The notes under the pieces are model-generated. The model was given only the letters and a program-made list of their open reading frames with translations. It ran no database searches and was not told the origin of the DNA. 64,000 bases of DNA, from assembly GCF_030412015.1 (NCBI RefSeq), contig NZ_JASNRD010000012.1:1-64000 (forward strand), given 5' to 3'. How positions within the stretch are numbered: position 1 is the stretch's first letter; every line of letters starts with the position of its first letter. This DNA comes from Massilia sp. YIM B02763. GTDB lineage: Bacteria > Pseudomonadota > Gammaproteobacteria > Burkholderiales > Burkholderiaceae_D. Both the position numbers and the translations under genes were made by a program. Positions 59,121 to 64,000 of the stretch are shown in pieces.

Positions 59121-62100
59121 ATGAATTTTTCCGCCCTCTCGATCCGCAACCCGATCCCGGCGATCATGCTGTTCGCCCTGCTCACCTTCGCCGGCGTGCT
59201 GGCGTTCAAGGCGAACAAGGTGCAGGACTTCCCGGACATCGAGCTGCCCATCGTCACCGTCACCGCCACGCTCGACGGCGCCGCGCCCGCCCAGCTGGAA
59301 ACCGAGGTCGCGCGCAAGATCGAGGACTCGATCGCGACGCTGGAAGGCATCAAGAACATCTATACGCGCGTGCTCGACGGCGTGGCCACCATCACCGTCG
59401 AGTTCATCCTCGAGAAGAACCTGTCGGATGCCGTCAACGACGTGCGCGACGCCGTCTCGCGCGTGCGCGCCGACCTGCCGGCCGAGATGCGCGACCCCAG
59501 CGTCACCAAGACGACGACGGCCGGCCGCGTCGTGCTGACCTACACGGCGCAGGCCACCCAGGCGAATGGCGTTGCCGCGCTCGACCAGCCGGACCTGTCC
59601 TGGTTCGTCGACAACACGGTCGCCAAGCGCCTGCTCAGCGTTCCCGGCGTGGGCGCCGTCAAGCGCGTGGGCGGCGTCTACCGCGAAGTGCGCGTGGAGC
59701 TGGATGCCGAACGGATGGCGGCGCTGCGCGTGTCGGCGCTGGACGTCTCGCGCCAGCTGCGCAACGTGCAGCGCGAGGAGCCGGGTGGGCGCGGCGACGT
59801 CGGCGGCGCCGAGCAGTCGGTGCGCACGCTGGCCACCGTGCAGACGGCCGGCGAACTGGCGCGCATGGACATTCCGCTGCCCGACGGCCGTCGCGTGCGC
59901 CTGGACGAGGTGGCGCGGGTGATGGACACGGTCGCCGAGCCGCGCGCCATCGCCGAGCAGGACGGCAAGCCGGTGGTCGGCTTCGAGATCTTCCGCACCC
60001 GCGGCGCCGGCGAGATGGATGTCGCCGGCGGCGTGCGCGCGGCCGTGGCCGAGCTGCAGCGCAAGCACGGCAACGTGGTGCTGCGCGAAGTGATCGACAA
60101 TGCCGCGCCGGTCGAGGAAAACTTCGACGCCTCGATGGAGATGCTGTACGAAGGCGCCGTGCTGGCCGTGCTGGTCGTGTGGTGGTTCCTGCGCGACTGG
60201 CGCGCCACGGTGGTGGCCGCCGCCGCGCTGCCGCTGTCCGTCATCCCCGCCTTCCTCGGCCAGTACCTGTTCGGCTACACGCTGAACATGGTCACGCTGC
60301 TGTCGCTGGCGCTGGTGGTGGGCGTGCTGGTCGACGATGCCATCGTCGAGATCGAGAACATCTCGCGCCACCTGCGCATGGGCAAGACGCCGATGCAGGC
60401 CGCGCTGGAAGCGGCCGACGAGATCGGGATGGCGGTGATCGCCACGACCTTCTCGCTCGTGGCCGTGTTCCTGCCGACAGCGTTCATGAGCGGCATCCCG
60501 GGTAAATTCTTCAAGCAGTTCGGCTGGACCGCCGTGCTGGCGATCCTGGCCTCGCTGCTGGTGGCGCGCCTGCTCACGCCGATGATGGCGGCCTACTTCC
60601 TCAAGCCGGCCAAGGTCCACGAGGAGAAGGACGGTCCGCTGATGCGGCGCTACATGCGCACCATGCGCTGGTGCCTGCGGCACCGCGGCCTGACGATGAT
60701 CGCGGCCGCCCTGTTCTTCGTCGCCTCCATTTCCCTGGTGCCCCTGCTGCCGACCGGCTTCGTGCCCGCCGCCGACCGCTCCCAGACCCAGATCAACGTC
60801 GAGCTGGCGCCCGGCTCCACGCTGGCCGAGACGCGCGCCGTGGCCGAGCGGGTGCGCCTGGCCGCGATGGACGTCAAGAACGTGAAAGGCGTGTTCAGCT
60901 CCATCGGCGGCGGCTCCAGCGGCGACGCCTTCGCCCCCGGCGCCGCGGCCGAGGCGCGCCGCGCCGTGCTGACGCTCACCACCGTGCACCGCGACGACCG
61001 CAAGGAATCGCTGGCCGCCATCGAATCCGCGCTGCGCGCGAAGCTGGCCGACATTCCCGGCGCGCGCTTCACGGTGGGCCCGCCCGACACCGGCGTCAAG
61101 ATGCAACTGGTGCTGCGCAGCGAGGACCCGGTGGCGCTGAACGCGGCCGCGCGCCAGGCCGAGCGCGAACTGCGCGGCCTGCACGGCATCGGCAACGTGA
61201 CGTCCAGCGCCTCGCTGGTGCGCCCCGAGATCATCGTGCGCCCCGACTTCGCGCGCGCCGCCGACCTGGGCGTGACGGCCGCCAGCATCGGCGAGACGGT
61301 GCGCGTGGCCACGGCCGGCGACTACGACCAGGTGCTGGCCAAGATGAACGTGTCCGAGCGCCAGGTGCCGATCCGGGTCAAGCTGCCGGACGCTACGCGC
61401 GCCGACCTGGACGCCATCGGCCGCCTGACGGTGCCCGGCAAGAACGGCCCCGTGCTGCTGGCGAACGTGGCCGACATCACGGTGGAAAGCGGCCCCGCCC
61501 AGATCGACCGCCTGAACCGCAGCCGCAACGTGACGCTGGACGTGGAATTGAACGGCCGCTCGCTGGGCGAAGTGAATGCCGAGGCGCGCGCCCTGCCCGC
61601 GCTGAAGAACCTGCCGGCCTCCGTGCAGATCGCGGAACTGGGCGACGCCCAGGAGATGCAGGCGCTGTTCGCCAGCTTCGGCCTGGCGATGCTGATCGGC
61701 GTGCTGTGCATCTACGGCGTGCTGGTGCTGCTGTTCACCGATTTCCTGCAGCCGGTGACGATCCTGGCCGCGCTGCCGCTGTCGATCGGCGGCGCCTTCG
61801 TGGCGCTGCTGCTGACGCACAGCGCGCTGTCGATGCCGACCATGATCGGCCTGATCATGCTGATGGGGATCGTGACGAAGAACTCGATCCTGCTGGTCGA
61901 CTACGCGATCCTCGCGCGCAAGGCGGGCATGAATCGCTTCGACGCCCTCGTCGACGCCTGCCACAAGCGTTCGCGCCCGATCGTCATGACCACCATCGCG
62001 ATGGGCGCGGGCATGATGCCGCTGGCGCTGGGCCTGTCGGGCGACCCGAGTTTCCGTTCGCCGATGGCGATCGCCGTCATCGGGGGACTGATCACGTCGA

Positions 62101-62237
62101 CGCTACTGAGCCTGCTGGTGGTGCCGGCCGTGTTCACCTACGTGGACGATGCGGAGCACCTGATGGGGAGGATGGTGGGGAAGGTGCGCGGGAAGGGGCG
62201 GAAGATTACGCCGCATCAGGAAAGCACGATCGAATGA
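59121..62237 (+). CDS. RND efflux permease
   Basis: 1038 residues, twelve TM in the HAE-1 layout with two large periplasmic loops. The proton-relay motif LVVGVLVDDAIVEIEN (AcrB Asp407/408 type) is present in TM4. Start FSALSIRNPIPAIMLFAL is normal for the family; GGIGAFVAL-like GGAFVALLLTHSALS is seen near TM11. It probably exports drugs or metabolites. No outer-membrane factor or regulator gene is next to it. Confidence 0.93.
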   Translation: MNFSALSIRNPIPAIMLFALLTFAGVLAFKANKVQDFPDIELPIVTVTATLDGAAPAQLETEVARKIEDSIATLEGIKNIYTRVLDGVATITVEFILEKNLSDAVNDVRDAVSRVRADLPAEMRDPSVTKTTTAGRVVLTYTAQATQANGVAALDQPDLSWFVDNTVAKRLLSVPGVGAVKRVGGVYREVRVELDAERMAALRVSALDVSRQLRNVQREEPGGRGDVGGAEQSVRTLATVQTAGELARMDIPLPDGRRVRLDEVARVMDTVAEPRAIAEQDGKPVVGFEIFRTRGAGEMDVAGGVRAAVAELQRKHGNVVLREVIDNAAPVEENFDASMEMLYEGAVLAVLVVWWFLRDWRATVVAAAALPLSVIPAFLGQYLFGYTLNMVTLLSLALVVGVLVDDAIVEIENISRHLRMGKTPMQAALEAADEIGMAVIATTFSLVAVFLPTAFMSGIPGKFFKQFGWTAVLAILASLLVARLLTPMMAAYFLKPAKVHEEKDGPLMRRYMRTMRWCLRHRGLTMIAAALFFVASISLVPLLPTGFVPAADRSQTQINVELAPGSTLAETRAVAERVRLAAMDVKNVKGVFSSIGGGSSGDAFAPGAAAEARRAVLTLTTVHRDDRKESLAAIESALRAKLADIPGARFTVGPPDTGVKMQLVLRSEDPVALNAAARQAERELRGLHGIGNVTSSASLVRPEIIVRPDFARAADLGVTAASIGETVRVATAGDYDQVLAKMNVSERQVPIRVKLPDATRADLDAIGRLTVPGKNGPVLLANVADITVESGPAQIDRLNRSRNVTLDVELNGRSLGEVNAEARALPALKNLPASVQIAELGDAQEMQALFASFGLAMLIGVLCIYGVLVLLFTDFLQPVTILAALPLSIGGAFVALLLTHSALSMPTMIGLIMLMGIVTKNSILLVDYAILARKAGMNRFDALVDACHKRSRPIVMTTIAMGAGMMPLALGLSGDPSFRSPMAIAVIGGLITSTLLSLLVVPAVFTYVDDAEHLMGRMVGKVRGKGRKITPHQESTIE

Positions 62238-62238
62238 C

Positions 62239-62326
62239 GCGTCGTCCCTGCGAAGGCAGGGACCCAATGTTGCTGGCGCTGTCGTAACGCTTGCGAAATT
62301 GGGTCCCTGCCTGCGCAGGGACGACG
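62239..62326. repeat. R-family inverted repeat, copy 4
   Basis: GTCGTCCCTGCGAAGGCAGG continuing to GACCCAAT, and its mirror ATTGGGTCCCTGCCTGCGC continuing to AGGGACGACG, about 35 bp apart. It fills the gap between convergent RND and chemoreceptor genes and is placed to act as a two-way terminator. Confidence 0.85.
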
Positions 62327-62342
62327 TGCGTGTGCTAACGAT

Positions 62343-64000
62343 TTAGAAGGTTTCCCACTCCTCCGCCAACGCCGCTTTCGATGCCGGCTTCGCCTTCGGC
62401 TTGGCGGCGGCAACCACCGGCTTGCGTGCCGGTGCCTGCACCGCCTCGCGCTGCGTCGCTACCGGCGCAGCCGCCTTCGCGCCGCCCGCATCCACCTTGA
62501 ACACGGCCACCATCTGCGTCAGCCGCTCCGCCTGCTCCTGCAGGCTGCCGGCGGCGCCGGCCGCTTCCTCGACCAGGGCCGCGTTCTGCTGCGTCACCGC
62601 GTCCATCTCGCCCACGGCCTGGTTGATCTGCGTGATGCCGCCCTGCTGCTCGTTGCTGGCGCTGCTGATTTCTCCCATGATGTCGGTCACGCGCTGCACG
62701 CTGGCCACCACTTCCTCCATCGTGCTGCCGGCCTGGTTGACGAGCTCGGAGCCCAGCTGCACCTTGGCCACCGAATCGTCGATCAGCTGCTTGATTTCCT
62801 TGGCGGCCGAGGCCGAGCGCTGGGCCAGGCCGCGCACTTCGCTCGCCACCACGGCGAAGCCGCGGCCCTCCTCGCCGGCCCTTGCCGCTTCCACGGCGGC
62901 ATTCAGCGCCAGGATATTGGTCTGGAAGGCGATGCCGTCGATGACGGCGATGATCTCGACGATCTTGCGCGAAGCCGTGTCGATCTCGCCCATCGTGCCG
63001 ACGACGCGCGCCACCACGTCGCCGCCCTTGCGCGCGACGTCGGACGCGTTCTGCGCGAGCTGGTTGGCCTGCTGGGCGTTCTCGGCATTCTGCTTGACGG
63101 TCGACGTCATTTCCTCCATCGACGACGCCGTCTCTTCCAGCGCGCTCGCCTGCTGCTCGGTGCGCGAGGACAGTTCCAGGTTGCCGGAGGCGATCTCGCG
63201 CGACGCGGTTGCGATCTCGTCGCTGCCCATGCGCACTTCGGACACCACCTTGCGCAGCGCGTCGTTCATTTCCTTGAGCGCCCGCATCAGCTGCGCCGCC
63301 TCGTCCTTGCCGCGGACCTCGATGTCGCTGGTCAGGTCGCCGGCAGCCACCGTGCGCGCCACGTCGACGGCGCGGCCCAGCGGGCGCACGACGGAGCGCG
63401 TGGTCAGGAACGCGGCGCCGAGGGCCAGCAGCACGCTGACGACGGTACCGATGCCGATCTCGAGCGAGGCATACGAGGCGACGCCGTCCGCATCCCTGGA
63501 CAAGGCATCGAACCGGTCTTCCTGGAAGTCGACCTGCTTGCGCAGCACGGCGGCAAAGGCCTGCAGGGCGTCGTAGGTCTTGCTGAACGCGAGCACGGTC
63601 GCCTCGTCGATGTGCCCCTGGGCGACCATAGTCCGCACCTTGGCAACCTGGGCGACATAATCGTCGCGGCGCGCCTTCGCTTCCTGCAGCAACGCCTTGT
63701 CGGCCGGCGTGACCAGCAGCGTGTCGAGCTTGTCGAGGCCCGCGCCGATGGCGTCCAGATTCTTCTGCAGGTGTTCGCCCGCGGCCGCGCGCACGGCAGG
63801 GTCGTCGCTGCCCACCAGCTGCCCCACGCGCGCCATGCTGCCGCGCACCTGGTCGAGCACGACGTTGGCCTGGCGGGCACGCGGCCAGACGCCCTTGGCC
63901 AGGTCCTGGGTGCTGGTATGGACCTTGTCGAGGGATTGGATGCCGACGAACGCCAGCACGAGGATCAGGGCAACGAGCAAGCCGAAGCCGAGCCGCAGCC
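62343..64000 (-). CDS. Methyl-accepting chemotaxis protein, 5' end outside the window
   Basis: At least 552 residues are seen. The start lies beyond 64000: the frame is open to the edge ([19 protein letters not shown] is the middle of TM1). After TM1 come a four-helix-bundle-like sensor, TM2 ([18 protein letters not shown]), HAMP, and the signalling tip ([22 protein letters not shown]). It ends EEWETF, a CheR/CheB-binding pentapeptide like the other receptor in this window. Sensor ligand unknown. Confidence 0.92.
   Translation of the reverse strand, partial: LRLGFGLLVALILVLAFVGIQSLDKVHTSTQDLAKGVWPRARQANVVLDQVRGSMARVGQLVGSDDPAVRAAAGEHLQKNLDAIGAGLDKLDTLLVTPADKALLQEAKARRDDYVAQVAKVRTMVAQGHIDEATVLAFSKTYDALQAFAAVLRKQVDFQEDRFDALSRDADGVASYASLEIGIGTVVSVLLALGAAFLTTRSVVRPLGRAVDVARTVAAGDLTSDIEVRGKDEAAQLMRALKEMNDALRKVVSEVRMGSDEIATASREIASGNLELSSRTEQQASALEETASSMEEMTSTVKQNAENAQQANQLAQNASDVARKGGDVVARVVGTMGEIDTASRKIVEIIAVIDGIAFQTNILALNAAVEAARAGEEGRGFAVVASEVRGLAQRSASAAKEIKQLIDDSVAKVQLGSELVNQAGSTMEEVVASVQRVTDIMGEISSASNEQQGGITQINQAVGEMDAVTQQNAALVEEAAGAAGSLQEQAERLTQMVAVFKVDAGGAKAAAPVATQREAVQAPARKPVVAAAKPKAKPASKAALAEEWETF

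Overview
The window is GC-rich bacterial chromosome with very little non-coding DNA. It looks like a betaproteobacterium of the Oxalobacteraceae (Massilia/Duganella type). The signs are paired maltodextrin TonB-receptor and amylase genes, a PEP-CTERM protein, a phasin, chemoreceptors ending in EWETF, and several GTAG-headed REP-like palindromes. Genus placement is inference from gene content. No rRNA, tRNA, prophage, integrase or CRISPR array was seen.

Layout: (1) 62-18454 is a starch/maltodextrin locus. A leftward block carries a secreted GH13 alpha-amylase, phosphoglucomutase, an MFS sugar transporter, a tryptophan-halogenase-like flavoprotein and a TonB-dependent receptor. It is divergent from a rightward block carrying a neopullulanase-like GH13 enzyme, a large six-hairpin glycosidase and a secreted esterase-fold protein. 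Extracellular cleavage, outer-membrane import, periplasmic trimming, inner-membrane symport and entry of glucose-1-P into glycolysis can be read from these genes. A DEAD-box helicase gene (deaD) sits inside the locus, with a different repeat family on each side. (2) 18456-30215 is a mixed stretch: chemoreceptor, two GNAT acetyltransferases, cytosine deaminase, phasin, a heterodimeric ABC exporter, a TPR-GGDEF diguanylate cyclase and a small lipoprotein. (3) 30268-38403 is a five-gene leftward operon around a 1228-residue tubulin/FtsZ-like protein. Its partners are a vWA-like membrane protein, a 3-TM protein, a zinc-ribbon beta-rich protein and a zinc-ribbon membrane protein. This is the best candidate for a poorly described system. 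(4) 38608-48754 holds a small exported protein with a repeat-built signal peptide, an M29-like peptidase with a PhyH dioxygenase, a PEP-CTERM protein overlapping a large subtilase, hipA-hipB in inverted order, and a second diguanylate cyclase. (5) 49079-56554 is an operon of two tandem M1 metallopeptidase paralogues, a DUF6702-like protein and a TonB-dependent receptor. (6) 56820-64000 holds a 2OG-Fe dioxygenase, a probable anti-Shine-Dalgarno small RNA on the minus strand, an RND efflux pair, and a chemoreceptor cut by the window edge.

Two palindromic repeat families recur. Family P (GTAGGGTGG...CCACCCTAC) occurs at four loci. At two of them it fills the whole gap between genes and stops 2 nt before the next start codon; at the other two it has expanded into 72-bp and 26-bp tandem arrays. 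Family R (GTCGTCCCTGCG...) occurs as inverted pairs at four loci, always intergenic.
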